Positions 1-11,012 of a DNA stretch of 64,000 nucleotides are shown here, one piece after another. A program made the translations under genes and the position numbers. Source of the DNA: Hansfordia pulvinata. Lineage: Eukaryota; Ascomycota; Sordariomycetes; Xylariales. Position 1 is the first letter of the stretch. Every line of letters starts with the position of its first letter. Location of the stretch: assembly GCA_006538405.1 (NCBI GenBank), contig BJKQ01000008.1, positions 186,001 to 250,000 of the forward strand, in the 5' to 3' direction. The notes beneath the pieces were generated by a model. That model was not told the origin of the DNA and searched no databases. It saw only the letters and a list, made by a program, of their open reading frames with translations.

Positions 1-1592
1 CGATCATATCCAGTGTGCTCTTCATGCCGGGTGCCGGGCGCTTCGTGTAGTCCCCGTTCTCGTCGGGCGACCTGACAATGATAGGCAGAATCCAAGAGCC
101 CGTGAAAGTGACGATTGAGTAGATCATGAAGGAGCGGCTGCCCACCTTGCCTATTTGGCCGAGCGCGTCGCCCGATTCGCGGGCCTCGGGCGGTGCGTCA
201 TAGCGGAAGTACGTCTCGCCAATCCACGTGGTGCTGTAGAACAGAAAAGGAAACCAGCCGAGCCAGCTCCAGAACTGTACCATGCATATGCCATGGATCC
301 GCGGCGGCAGATTGCGCATGGTGGTCCAAATTTCCCGGACGATGTGGAAGATGCCGCCCTTGTTGCGCGAGTTGCTCTGCGCCTCGATCAACACCCTCTC
401 AGTCACCGCCCAGCATGATATCCCGCAGGCAGCGAGAATCCCGAACGCCGCGGCGACTGTGAGCTGTTTGAACTGTGTGTCGCCGAAGAGCGTACCAAAT
501 GTGCTTGGGAGGTCAATGGCGCCGGTCGAATAGGCGAGACCATGTCCAATGGCGGACATCCTTCCGCCTGTGATCGGTCAGCAGGCGAGTTGCGGGCTGG
601 GTGTAGGGGCTATGTGCTGTTGATTTTCTTACCCCAAGCAGCCCCTATTTGTTGTTTTGGGATGGGCAATGTGTCGACAACCAAGCTTCTGGCGGTTGAC
701 ATCACTGGGGACTCAGTTAGCACGCGTCTGTGGCGTATTGCGAGAGGACACTTGTGCTCGAGTCTTGTGATGTTCAGGCACGCGACACGTACCGGCGTTG
801 ACGGCAAAGTCAAGGACGTAGATAGCCAACACGGCGAGGAATATGGTGACAGATTTGGCCGTCTCGTCGGATGAGATGAAAAGGTCGACAATCGGACGGG
901 TGAAGCCCAGGACCAGAACACTGATGGCTGAGATGACTGCGCCGCCCATGATGAAGGGCCGCCGCCTGCCCCATCTCGAAGTGCACTGGTCCGCCAATAC
1001 GCCGACAATGGGTTGCGTGATGAGTCCAGAGAGGGGCCCAGCGACCCAGACTAGCGATATATTGCTCTTTGTGAGCCCTAAAGAAAGGAGGTATGGCGTG
1101 CAGTCTGCAGGACGAAGATGTCAGCCGTTTCTCGCACGCGATGTGGCAGATCAGGCAGACTAACATGTCTGCTCCACGCCCCACACAAAACTATCTCGAG
1201 GGTCAGCTTCCGTGTCGCGACGCGGGTCCGGGCCGTGTGGAGCTTGCAACATACGTGATGCCAATGGTGCTACATGTTAGCAGCAGCATGCGCACAGCCT
1301 CGGAGCTGCCCCGGATTGCCGGATGGCCTGTCCAACGCGCCATGTCCTCTGGAGCTTCGGGTTTCAGACCGCAATGGCTGTCGTCGTCGCTTTCGGCTCT
1401 GGAGGGGCGATGTTCCTGGTCATTGGTGTCTTGGGCGCGCCAGTGGGGCCGGATGTCGCCGTTTTCGCTGTCGCTGTCGCGGTCGCTGTCGCTCAACAGA
1501 TTCTGGTCGTCGGCGAGCTGCTGAGAGGCGATCTCTTCCACCAAGGTGACGTGGGGTTTAGGCTCGGACGCGGATGCTGCAAAGACGCCCAT
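1..1592 (-). CDS. GPH/sucrose-type sugar transporter (MFS), 3' end beyond the left edge
   Basis: Membrane sugar:proton symporter of the glycoside-pentoside-hexuronide (sucrose transporter-like) group, expected in the plasma membrane. Seen here is the N-terminal part only. An acidic, Ser/Asp-rich cytosolic tail is followed by the first membrane segment (TCSTIGIT), then FVWGVEQTYCTPYLLSLGLT, the loop LADQCTSRWGRRRPFIMGG with the R-W-G-R-R-R/K-P signature of this group, DLFISSDETAKS, the IPKQQIGAAW segment and LPSTFGTLFG. Frame-consistent exons are 1592-1255, 1190-1165 (only 26 nt), 1104-793, 704-633 and 567 to beyond position 1. All introns are GT-AG. The start at 1592 is the first ATG of the open frame, and the gene is divergent from HIS1. 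Substrate (sucrose, maltose or another alpha-glucoside) cannot be told from this part. Family call is firm, specificity is not. Confidence 0.88.
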
Positions 1593-4016
1593 GGTGCAGA
1601 AGAACAGATTGGCTTCTCTGGACAGAAGCCGGCCAGATTACGCGTAGCATCGGATGCTGGCGTGCATACGTCAGTCAACAGGGTTCATGCAGCAGCACCA
1701 CCACCAGCTTCACCACCTATTCAATGTACCACAGTAAGCGGCGGCGAGGACTGGTCCGGCTGTGGGGTGGATTCGGAGGTATTCGTCGCGGCGGGCAACT
1801 TCGAGGGAGAGTTTGAAACCAGCAAGCGAGTCGGCCAAGATGAAAGGAGGGAGGAGGGGAGGGGGGCAGAGCGCCTTCGAATACGGAGGATGGGAGGCAA
1901 TCGGGCGACAGGGTTCAGTTATATATACCGGCTGCCGGGGGCGCGCACTGCCGGAGTCATACGGAGTACGTACGGGTACACAGCTGATGAGCTGGAGGAC
2001 AAGAACACCGGCAAACGGATGGAATGGGCTGGGCTGGACTGGGCTGCCTAGGACCCTGCCGTCTAGGCCAGGACCCTAAGACACGACGCAGCCAGGGGCT
2101 GTGCCGCCGTCTGAAGGCTGCGAGGGTCCGTCCCTGTTGAAGAGGGTGGCCGTGTCTCGGCCATCTTGGGCGCAGGATTGCTGAGTTGGGCAAACCCCGG
2201 AGAGCCGGCGTACGTGCGAGTACTCGTACGGGCGATTTCCCCGTAGCCCCAAACGCAGGTAGGGGCAGTGCGCAATGGGCAGTGAGCAGCGTACGTGTAA
2301 TAAGATAGGCAGGGTTGTCCAGATGGCGCATGTAGGTAGGTTCGGTATGGTACTCGCAAGCGTGTGAGTCGAGGGCGCAATCTCCAAGGCGTCAGCCTTA
2401 ACAGAGCATTACCGTCGAACGGCGCCGCAACGGCGGCCCCGGCCTGTCAGGTTTGGCGCGCGTGGGAATTGACGCAGGAATCGGCAGGATCCACGACTCA
2501 TTTGTGGACGCCGGCTGCTCCAGGCAATTCTGCTTCCTCTCCTTGAGCCCTTCGCCTTGGCCCTCGTTCCGTCCCACTCACTCGAGGCGCGACAGGGGGT
2601 ACGAGTGCTCGTAACGGCCAGGGACGACGACGCGTCGCCCTGCATAAGCGCGTTGAGGATCCGTTCTGGCGGTTATCTGTGCCGAATGCTGTCAGCGTCG
2701 CAGCTGGGCGTGTCTGACCTGGACAGGGTTGGTTGATGAGGATGCAATTAGCATGTCGCATCGGTACAAGCGTACGACGTCTTGGTGCCCGTCACATCCT
2801 CACCTAGGTGGGCTGAGGGCGTGTGTCTCATGCCAGAGACTGCGCCTATGCCTGCGCTCAAGCTAGACGAAGGGAGATCCCACATCACGTTCCCTGGTGG
2901 TGATGGTGATGGTGATGGTCGCAAGTAGATTGCTGGGTGAGGCGTATGCGTGACCGGACAGATACGCTTGAGACTAGAGTACCGGGGTCATCCAGCTTGG
3001 ATGCACGGATCTCTTACCTCTGATTTCAAACGATGGCTTGCGGCTGCTCCATCCGGTGCGGATCGTGTGCCTGGAGGTGCCCGCGTCGAGTTGGTGAGAT
3101 GCTGATGGGTGAATCCGATGCGATGCAATGGGACGAAGGAGAGGGCAGATACTGTCAAGAGAGCACCAGTGATCCCCGTCGCAGTACATCCAATGGAACT
3201 GAGGCATCCAATTGAGCATATTCAGCCGCGATCAAACAGACGGCCTTGGCTGAATTTCCATCTCAGTCATGGTACTCGTACAGAAAGGCAGTGGCTCATC
3301 GAGCGTGAGAGACCGACAGGCTTGCGTGTGCCTACCCGTATGTACATGTATGGACAGGGCCTTACCTAAGCCCCTGACGTAAACTTGTACTTATCCATGC
3401 GAACATGATATCCGTGATATGGGTGTATGGGATTGCTCTGCAGGTTCGCAATGGAGGGGCAGTCGGTACTTCGCTTCGGGCTCACGGAAAGCCCCAATCC
3501 ATTGTATGTGGGGCACTTTTCCCAAGTATCCTGGGCTGGATTGGAATTGGGCCGACTGAGCGAAGCCAATCAATGGAGGGGCAGACACGCATGCCTGGCA
3601 ACGCAAACCCCAATGGCAGGTCCGATCCAGGAACGTGGGGCAATTGCAACTGGCTGAGGTCAAATTTCGAGGGCAAGGGCGCCTGGCGGTGCCCTGTATC
3701 GGGTCGGGTGTTTGCATCTGCACCCGCGCCTCAGGCTGCCCGCACCCACTTCCCCTGTGCCCTTGGCCGGAGCTGTCCCGACTGTGACCAGTGCGCCCCT
3801 CCCGTCTTCGCTGCCCTTGTGTGTCATCACCAACCTACATCATCGAGTCCACACCCAAAACCAGAAGCCCGTCGCTGCTCTCCCCCGGCCGTCTTGCTCG
3901 TCGTTGCCTCTGCCCCTCGCAGCTCTACCAGCCCTCGGCGCCGCCCCTGTGCCCAGCTCTCGCCGCTTCCGATACATTACCCGAACTCACGCCAGCGCCC
4001 TCTATCCGCCGTCGCC
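1593..4016. other. Intergenic spacer between divergent transporter and HIS1
   Basis: No convincing coding region on either strand; the open frames here are short and have no recognisable protein character. It must contain both promoters. It holds a GGTGAT microsatellite at about 2896-2919, a 14-bp direct repeat (CAATGGAGGGGCAG at 3449-3462 and 3571-3584), and copies of the dispersed GAGTACTCGTAC word (for example 2217-2230). I did not find a canonical TGACTCA amino-acid-control site near HIS1. Confidence 0.7.
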
Positions 4017-5278
4017 ATGGATCTCGTCAACCAGTTCGTCCCCCGCGGCTCAGCTGCTCCCGCCCTCACGCGTTGTGAACATTTCCATGCATAAAAGGCG
4101 ACTGTCGCGCCTGTCGCTAACCACGCACCATGTGCCCACAGCCTCGAGGGACGTCTGCTGTTTGCTGTGCCCAAGAGTATGTCCTCGGTTTCTGTGCCCT
4201 TCTCCCTGATCGCATTCGCTTTGGCCACGCGTCGCTGACCCGCCCCCCTCTAGAGGGTCGTTTGAATCAGGCCGCTCTCAACCTCCTTGAAGGTGCCGAC
4301 ATTCAGTTCAGGAGGGAAAACCGCCTCGATATTGCCCTTGTCAAGAACCTCCCCATCGCTCTGGTCTTCTTGCCCGCCGCCGATATTCCCACCTTTGTTG
4401 GCGAGGGTCAAGTCGACTTGGGCATCACAGGCCATGACCAAGTCCAGGAGCACGATGCCGGCCAAAGAGCCCTTCACCGAGCCCGCCGCTTCTCTGGAGA
4501 GATTACGCCTGAGGAAGAGTCCAGCCGTAACTCGCACGGCTCGGGCTGCGAGACTGTCATGGACCTCGGCTTCGGCGGCTGCAAATTGCAGCTACAAGTC
4601 CCCGAGAAAGGACCTTATATCGAGCCCAAGGACCTTATCGGCAAGAATATTGGCACCAGCTTTGTCCACCTCGCCCAGAGGTACTTTGCCAACCTCGAGC
4701 TACAGGCCGACACTGCCAAGGACCAGCAGGACCAGCCCCGTCCTGCCTTCAACGGCAAGCTGAGGACTACGATTGTAGAGCTCAGCGGTAGTGTTGAAGC
4801 TGCTTGCGCTCTTGGTGTCGCGGATGGCATCGTCGACCTTGTCGGTAAGTCGCATAGGAGCCACGCACCGCCTCGTACGGAGACTGACTAACGATGGTTC
4901 GCAGAATCCGGTGAGACCATGAAGGCTGCCGGCCTGAAGGCCATCGACACAGTTGTGGAGAGCTCCGCCATCCTCATCAAGTCGAGAAAGCCTAGCAACC
5001 CCGAGCTGCTCGACCTCATCGCCTCGCGCATTCGTGGTGTGATCACGGCGCAGAGGTACGTTCTCTGCCAATACAACGTGCAACGGTCTGCGCTGGCCGA
5101 GGCCACCAAGATTGCGCCGGGCAAGAGAGCGCCGACCGTCACGTCACTGGAGGAGCCTGAGTGGGTGGCCGTGAGCATCATGGTCGAAAAGAAGAAGATT
5201 GCCGTCATCATGGACGAGCTGACCAAGATCGGGGCCTCGGACATTCTCGTGCTGGGGATCGCGAATACACGGTCCTAG
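4017..5278 (+). CDS. HIS1: ATP phosphoribosyltransferase (histidine biosynthesis, step 1)
   Basis: Catalyses condensation of ATP with PRPP to phosphoribosyl-ATP, the first and feedback-inhibited step of histidine synthesis, in the cytosol. Exons 4017-4033, 4142-4176, 4254-4844 and 4905-5278 give 338 residues in one frame. Joining them restores the family N-terminus MDLVNHLEGRLLFAVPKKGR, which decides the start and two tiny 5' exons. Visible family blocks are LNQAALNLLEGADIQFRREN, the PRPP-site region FVGEGQVDLGITG, MDLGFGGCKLQLQVPEKG, the ELSGSVEAACALG P-loop-like block, and the C-terminal regulatory domain with TAQRYVLCQYN and PGKRAPTVTSL. The last intron has a clear branch site (GACTAAC at about 4886-4892). 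Compared with the yeast enzyme (297 residues) there are roughly 35-40 extra residues between EHDA and MDLGFGG. This is a long-form enzyme carrying its own regulatory domain. Confidence 0.96.
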
Positions 5279-6863
5279 GCCCGGCGTTCAGCTATGACAG
5301 GATTGTCCTGCTCTCCGGCGTGTGTTCGGTCGCATGCCAGGATGTCGCACTCGGGGGAGAAGAGAAAAATAGGATCTGTTTGAGACGACGGTTGGTATTT
5401 GGTAGTTTGAAAAGGTAGAAGGAAAGCCTGAGTATGGAATCCGCCATCATCTTCTCTGCTGCTCCGGGTAACACGAATATGCACGCGTTCTACCAACAGA
5501 TATGATCCCAGGCAGCGCTCCCGCGGCCTATTGACCATGTACGAGCATTGCGGTCGAGCGAGTTGGGGCTGAGAGGGCGGCATGGAGGTGACGTTGGAAT
5601 AAGCACATTGGTGGGCTGAGGCGTCGCAGCGCGCAACGGCTGTGGAGCTGCAGTGACGTGGCGGGGGCGGCACGGTTCTGCTGAGCCCGGGGCAGAGCTA
5701 TGCTCGGCCATCCAGCGCCCTGGTGGCGTGACGTGATGAGATCTCAGGATGGAAACGATCCGATCTCAGTGTGCCCAGGGCGCACGTCAGCTGGCGGCAC
5801 GGTCGGAGGGAGTCCACAGCGCGCCCCCAGGCGCGGCGGGCTCGGCTGTCAATTCGCGACCGGCCGCCGACTCCGACCCAGGCGCGAGGCGTGTAATCCA
5901 CAAATCTGCCAGGTTTTCGCCAGTCCCGGCGGCGACCCGGCGCTGCTTTTCCTCGCAGCGCATGTGTGCGGATGTCCATGCACGAATCGTGTGCGCAAGC
6001 CAAGGAGTGTCCGGACGACGGGGATCCCTGTCCGGCTGCCAAGCTGTGAGCATCACCTCGCATCGTATCGCATCGCATCGCATTGTTGGAAAAGAGGCCG
6101 ACGGCGCGTGTTCGCTGGGGCTCGGCTGCGCTGCGCTGCGCTGCCCTGTCCTGCCATGCACTGCCTCGCCGTCCTGGTCTGACTCGCCCAGACCTCTCTG
6201 TGCCTGACCCCGCCGAGGCGAACAATAGATCTTCTTGTATACTTAATCTTTCCTGCTTGTACCCATCTCGTTGGGCGTCGATCCCACACACGCCTCCGCC
6301 ACCCAACAAGATCTCCGCCAAAAACTCAAGAATTACATAGAAGCACTGCGAAGAGTTACGTCCCGCCATCTCAAGACGGCATATCCTGCCTGTGCCGCCA
6401 GGCTAGTCACTCGATTTCTTTTCACTATCGCTCGATCGCCCACTACTACCTAGGACTTGACGAAACAGACCCGTTCCGACCCGCCGCCTCGCCGCAAAAG
6501 TCTATTGTGCGCCGTCTGGAGCTCGACTGGGAAGCAGTCACTGGGGCCGAGAGCGGGAGTGTGCCAATAGTCGCGACCTGATCTGTCCCTGGAGAGGGGG
6601 GGGTCAGTTTCATCTTCTTTTCCTCTCCATTCCCTTGCCGTCACTCGGGGCCAGCAGCGAGGCCGATAAAGATTACAACGGCACGGGCTGGAGAAACAAA
6701 ACTTCGTGGACAGCCCCTCTCACACAAATCGCCTTGCCGTGCGCCGGTCCATTCGGAACCAGCAAGATACAAAAACAGCCCTGCCTCGCCTGGGAACCAT
6801 TATAGAAGGAAGCAGGATTCCATCTGTTTTTTTTTCTGGGTTTTTTTTCTTCACTTTTGAATC
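5279..6863. other. Intergenic spacer after HIS1
   Basis: About 1.6 kb with no supported gene. It contains a CATCG/CGCAT-type simple stretch at about 6058-6084 and a CTGCG/CTGCC repeat at about 6125-6146. T-rich runs at 6826-6849, immediately before the next ATG, look like a promoter or leader tract. Confidence 0.65.
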
Positions 6864-7361
6864 ATGCCGTCGTCGTCCCCGGAGACACGGCATGCCACGA
6901 CGAGCAGCAGTAGCGGGCAGTCCGGCTCCGGCCGCAACCTGGCCTCGCTGGCGGCCGCGCAGGCCGCGCGACTCTACCACGCGGCCATGATGCCAGTGAG
7001 CCTGGTCAGCTTCCTCGTGTCGCTGTACCTGGTGGACCGGGAGTGGCAGCGGCACCGGCAGGGGAGCAAGGGACTGGACGGCAAGGACGACGCGAAGGAG
7101 GCGCGGGGCGATGGGGGCAGTGGAAGCAGCACCAGCAACAGCAAGGGCTCTTTCTACTATCACAGCAGGCAGAGGCAGCTGATGAGGCGGCAGGCGTCCG
7201 AGGCTTTTGCGCTGCGGCGGCGAGCGTTGGCGGCGGCGGCGCTGGCGATCGTCGTGCTGCTGGTCTGCGCTGTGGGGGTTGCGCGGGTTCTGGGGAGGTG
7301 GCGGATGCCGCTCATGGGCGATGCCGTTGTATCTCCTGCGGGAGCGGACCGGGCGCGGTGA
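6864..7361 (+). CDS. Small predicted membrane protein, two hydrophobic segments
   Basis: Unrecognised 165-residue protein without introns. Residues 1-25 are Ser/Thr-rich. A hydrophobic segment follows (about residues 40-57, MMPVSLVSFLVSLYLV). Next is a charged, Gly/Lys/Ser-rich hydrophilic loop, a basic stretch (SRQRQLMRRQ), and a second strong hydrophobic helix (about 124-143, AAAALAIVVLLVCAVGVARV). This predicts a hairpin membrane protein with both termini on one side. The start has a T-rich leader directly upstream and is the first ATG of the frame. The length of the open frame and its membrane pattern favour a real gene, but no family is recognised. Confidence 0.6.
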   Translation: MPSSSPETRHATTSSSSGQSGSGRNLASLAAAQAARLYHAAMMPVSLVSFLVSLYLVDREWQRHRQGSKGLDGKDDAKEARGDGGSGSSTSNSKGSFYYHSRQRQLMRRQASEAFALRRRALAAAALAIVVLLVCAVGVARVLGRWRMPLMGDAVVSPAGADRAR

Positions 7362-8707
7362 GGTTTAATTCGGGGCGTTTTCCGGTTGTGAGGGTTTCCC
7401 TTCTCTCCCACTTTCTGTTATCTTTTGCATTGAAAAGCGACGGAGGCTGCAGAATGAGGGAGTGTGCTTCGGGAGAGTCACATGTTGTGCACCTGGTCGA
7501 TCGGACTTTGCCGCGTGCGAATAGACCCGTCGTCGTTACTGGCCAGTGCAACTCGAGGTCCGGTCAGCGCATGACTGGGTGATCAGGATGAGGTTCTCTG
7601 GAGGACTTGGAGACTTAGGTTGAATCGTGCTTCTTCGTTGTGTACCTGCCCTCTCCCGAGTCCCGACTTCTTGGGCTCCTATGAGACTGTGTTGTTAGCA
7701 CGAGAATGCTGACGATTTGTGTGATGGTTGTCGGCTTTCTGCTGCGGGATCTTGCTGTTGGTACGGGTATTTCCATTGCCCTTGTGCTCCAGTTGTGTGT
7801 GCACCAGCACTAATTTAGGTAAGGTAGTACTCGCACCTGGTACCTACCACCTAGGTGAATACATGTAGGTAGGTGTAAGGTAGGACGGCATTTAAGTTGA
7901 TCTGGGCGGTCCAATGTGCCACGTTGTTGATCCCCAAGTGGACGTCGACCTGCCTTACCCACACACGTCAACAGTGTACCTTACATGACTCTTTTGATTT
8001 AGGTACCCCGTGTCGGGTAGAACAAGATAAGGTATCAAGCTACATGTACCTTAGGTACAATCTCAGTTCCGGTGGCACGGACTTGGGCATTCCAACATAT
8101 GAATATGATGATTAAAGGTCGACGGCAAGAGCGAGCACACCACGGGTTTTGGTGAAGAAGGTGCGACTTGGGAGAGTGGGGCACAGGCAAAAGGGCGGGA
8201 CCGGATTCTGATCTCCGGGGCACTGATGACGAGCACTCGCCAACCAGCTAAACTCCATCTTATCAACGCGGCCCAGCTCGACTCGACTCGACATCTCATC
8301 TCTGCGCGACCTGCGGACGGGGTTTTCCTTTCAGCCAGAAAAGCTCATCATGTCGAGCCGTCGCCTGTACTCACTCAACCTCATTCAGCCACTTGTCTGA
8401 CTCGCCCTGACCTGCCTCGCGCTGGGCCGTGCACACACCTTGACTCTTCCAGGCTAGTTAACTGATTGATGTCTTGACTTGCACGCTTCACCAGCTGCGG
8501 TTCATCCGCGGTCGACCATCTCCATACCTCGATATACTTCCTCCCGACGCCGTCTGACAAGCGAACCTCGCTCGATCCAGGAATCGAGTCGCCTGCCGGG
8601 CTCAACACCCGTCCATCCCTGGCGTTCCTCGACGGACAGCCGACCCTGGCTTTGATCTGGACAGGGCTGCTGCCAGGAACCAAGCTTCAAGGCCCACGGC
8701 GCCCGGC
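7362..8707. other. Intergenic spacer with clustered ACCTACC/AGGTAGGT words
   Basis: No gene seen. Positions 7816-7885 are unusually dense in TAGGTA, ACCTACC and CACCTAGGTG words. 8270-8290 repeats CTCGACTCGACTCGA. The last 300 bp are pyrimidine-rich and presumably hold the leader of the acyltransferase gene. Confidence 0.6.
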
Positions 8708-10648
8708 ATGAGCCATGGCATGCCCCCCGCCGCGGCCGCCGTGCCCATGCCCGTCACCCCTGCCGGCGCCGGCCTCGGCCTCGATCTCGCCTCGGCCTAC
8801 CGCCAGCTCTACCGCGCCGAATTCCGCGCCCGCCTCGCTGCCGGCGACGCCGATCCCTTTCTGGTACCCCTGGGCCTGCTGGCCCTCTGGGTTCTGCCCA
8901 CACTCTATCTTGCTGTCCCTCACCGTCGCCGCCCCTGGCTCTATCACGCCCGGTGGTTGCTGCTGGCTGTCTGCCTCTCCCTGAACGCCCGCTTCCTCGC
9001 CCGCGCCTCCAGCCTCAACTTTGCCTCCGCCTACGCCGCCGGCCTGCTGGCCGCTTGGGGCACTATCTGGAACCTGACGCTGTTGGTCTGGACCCGGCCT
9101 CAGTGGGAGGCTAGGCGCGTCGAAGTTCGGAAGCGCTTGGGGTCGGGGCGAGCCGCAGCTGTAGATGGCAGGCCGGGTGATGGGGTCGCCACGGGCGTGA
9201 CGGGGTCTGCGTCACTGGCTTCCGCTGCCGCGAGCGACGAAGCCCACCCGCACTTGGCGACAAATGGGCACCCGGTTGGAAACAATCTTCAATCTGCAGG
9301 TGAACCGAGGGAAAGGGTCAAGCAACAGATAGGACTGCGGTTGAGAAAGACTCCCCGCACGCACGGCGTCTCTCCCGCTGACGAGGCCAAGCCATGTGAC
9401 GACGGCCATGAAGATGACAACGTGGAATATTACTGGCAAGAGTATCCCGAGGATGCCCACTTGCTAACGCGCATGGGCTGGGCGTTCGACTTGGCCAGCA
9501 CTATGCGCTTGACGGGCTGGAACTGGGCGATTCCCTGTCTTCCGCCTTATGAGCTGCCGCCGTCGCTCGCAGGACCGCCGCCACGCCAGGCGCCGCTCTC
9601 CTCCCTGCCTGATTGCAGTCGACAAGGATTCACGCGGACATGCTCTCGACGGGAGATGGTCACTTCGCGACTGCTGTACAGTATCTTGCCGACCTACATC
9701 ATCGTCGACTTGTGCGCGGTCTTGATGACTGAGGACCCGTACTTTCTGGCGGGGCCGGAGCATGGGCAGCCTCTGCCGGCGCACCTCGCCTCTCTGCCTT
9801 CTTCTTTGCTTTCCCTGCGGCGCACTATGCTGAGCTTTGGCGGCATCCTGTCGGCACTGAGGCTCGTCTTTGACTTTGGCGCCGTTGCTCTTGTGCTGTT
9901 CGGCCCACCCGTGCTCGGCTTCCGCGCCCATCCGTGGCACCTGCCCACAATGTCGGGCAGCTTCGTGAGCGGCGTCCTCGACCGCGGGCTTGCGGGCTTC
10001 TGGGGCACCTTCTGGCACCAGACGTTCCGATTCGGGTTCGCGGCGCCGGCAATCTGGCTTCAGCGCCGAGGTCTTGTCGGCCGTGCAGACAGATGGTGGA
10101 GCCCTTCGTACGCTGCCGCCGCCTCCGTCTCCGCATTCGTGCAGTCCGGCATGCTGCATGCCGCGGGCAGCTACTCAACCATCCCTCCCACCCACTGGTG
10201 GAAGCCACCTCTGTTCTTCTTGACATCGGCGTCGGGCGTGATGGTGCAGCGGCAGCTGGTGGCCAGCCTGGATAAGGCCCTCGCGGCCGTCTTGCCTGTG
10301 GACGACAAGAGCAACGCCAAAGGCGCAGGTGGCGAGGAGCGCGCTGGGCAAGGCAAAGGCCTCGTCGAGCTGCCGCGCTGGGCCCGCCGCGCCGGTAACC
10401 TGGTGTTTGTCTTCTGCTGGCTGCACGCCACGGCCTGGCTGCTGTTGGACGACTTTGGCCGCTGTGGGCTGTGGCTATTCGAGCCCGTGCCCGTCTCAGT
10501 CTTCCGCGCATTGCCCCCGATCCCGTGGGCCGGCGGCTCCTTTGTGCTGGGTGACCCGGCTGACCGCCGCGTATGGCGCTATGATCGCGATTTCGCGCCC
10601 CGCTGGCACGCCGGCGCTGCCTGGTGGGATCGCGGGCTGGCTGTCTGA
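8708..10648 (+). CDS. Wax-synthase-like MBOAT acyltransferase (fungal TRI7-like group)
   Basis: Intronless 646-residue multi-pass membrane protein. Hydrophobic segments are seen near residues 56-75 (FLVPLGLLALWVLPTLYLAV), 85-100, 110-130, 330-345 (LYSILPTYIIVDLCAVLM), 395-415, 480-500 and in the last 80 residues. The diagnostic block is GFWGTFWHQTFRF (about residues 433-445), matching the wax synthase/MBOAT_2-type core motif with the candidate catalytic His in WHQ, plus the downstream SGMLHAAGSY block. The family transfers acyl groups from acyl-CoA to alcohols; fungal members include acetyltransferases of secondary metabolism. No biosynthetic genes adjoin it here, so substrate is unknown. A hydrophilic linker with many charged residues (about 150-240) separates the N-terminal helices from the core. 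The gene converges with TERT. Confidence 0.85.
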   Translation: MSHGMPPAAAAVPMPVTPAGAGLGLDLASAYRQLYRAEFRARLAAGDADPFLVPLGLLALWVLPTLYLAVPHRRRPWLYHARWLLLAVCLSLNARFLARASSLNFASAYAAGLLAAWGTIWNLTLLVWTRPQWEARRVEVRKRLGSGRAAAVDGRPGDGVATGVTGSASLASAAASDEAHPHLATNGHPVGNNLQSAGEPRERVKQQIGLRLRKTPRTHGVSPADEAKPCDDGHEDDNVEYYWQEYPEDAHLLTRMGWAFDLASTMRLTGWNWAIPCLPPYELPPSLAGPPPRQAPLSSLPDCSRQGFTRTCSRREMVTSRLLYSILPTYIIVDLCAVLMTEDPYFLAGPEHGQPLPAHLASLPSSLLSLRRTMLSFGGILSALRLVFDFGAVALVLFGPPVLGFRAHPWHLPTMSGSFVSGVLDRGLAGFWGTFWHQTFRFGFAAPAIWLQRRGLVGRADRWWSPSYAAAASVSAFVQSGMLHAAGSYSTIPPTHWWKPPLFFLTSASGVMVQRQLVASLDKALAAVLPVDDKSNAKGAGGEERAGQGKGLVELPRWARRAGNLVFVFCWLHATAWLLLDDFGRCGLWLFEPVPVSVFRALPPIPWAGGSFVLGDPADRRVWRYDRDFAPRWHAGAAWWDRGLAV

Positions 10649-11012
10649 GGAGATGTGCTGGTGAAGAGAAATGAAGGCAAGAAGTCTGTGCTAGCAGGGA
10701 AGACGGCTGCGACCTATCCCAGGCCGAGGCACCGGCGGCGATAAGCTTGTAAGCTATGCCAGGTACGAGGAGCTTGTCATGTGGGGGAAAGGCTGGGGTC
10801 GAGTAACAAACGGAACACCAGGTAGCATCAGGATCATGACCGCATCTGCATCATGCGCCAGCGTTGCAGCAGGCAGGGGTATCTTTGCATTCCGGCTATA
10901 GACAAAAGATGTACCAGAACAGGAACAAGCCTAGAGTTCTTCAGAATCCGGACGAAAAGAAAATAGACAGTTTTCGAACAACACGAAGCCTCAATTGCAC
11001 ACTCCGTTCCAT
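10649..11012. other. Convergent 3' region between acyltransferase and TERT
   Basis: 364 bp between two facing stop codons. No gene seen; presumably both 3' untranslated regions and polyadenylation sites. Confidence 0.7.

Noticed and set aside
9464..10159. 231-codon minus-strand frame over the acyltransferase gene
   Set aside because: Shadow of the conserved MBOAT frame; Arg/Gly-rich without pattern.
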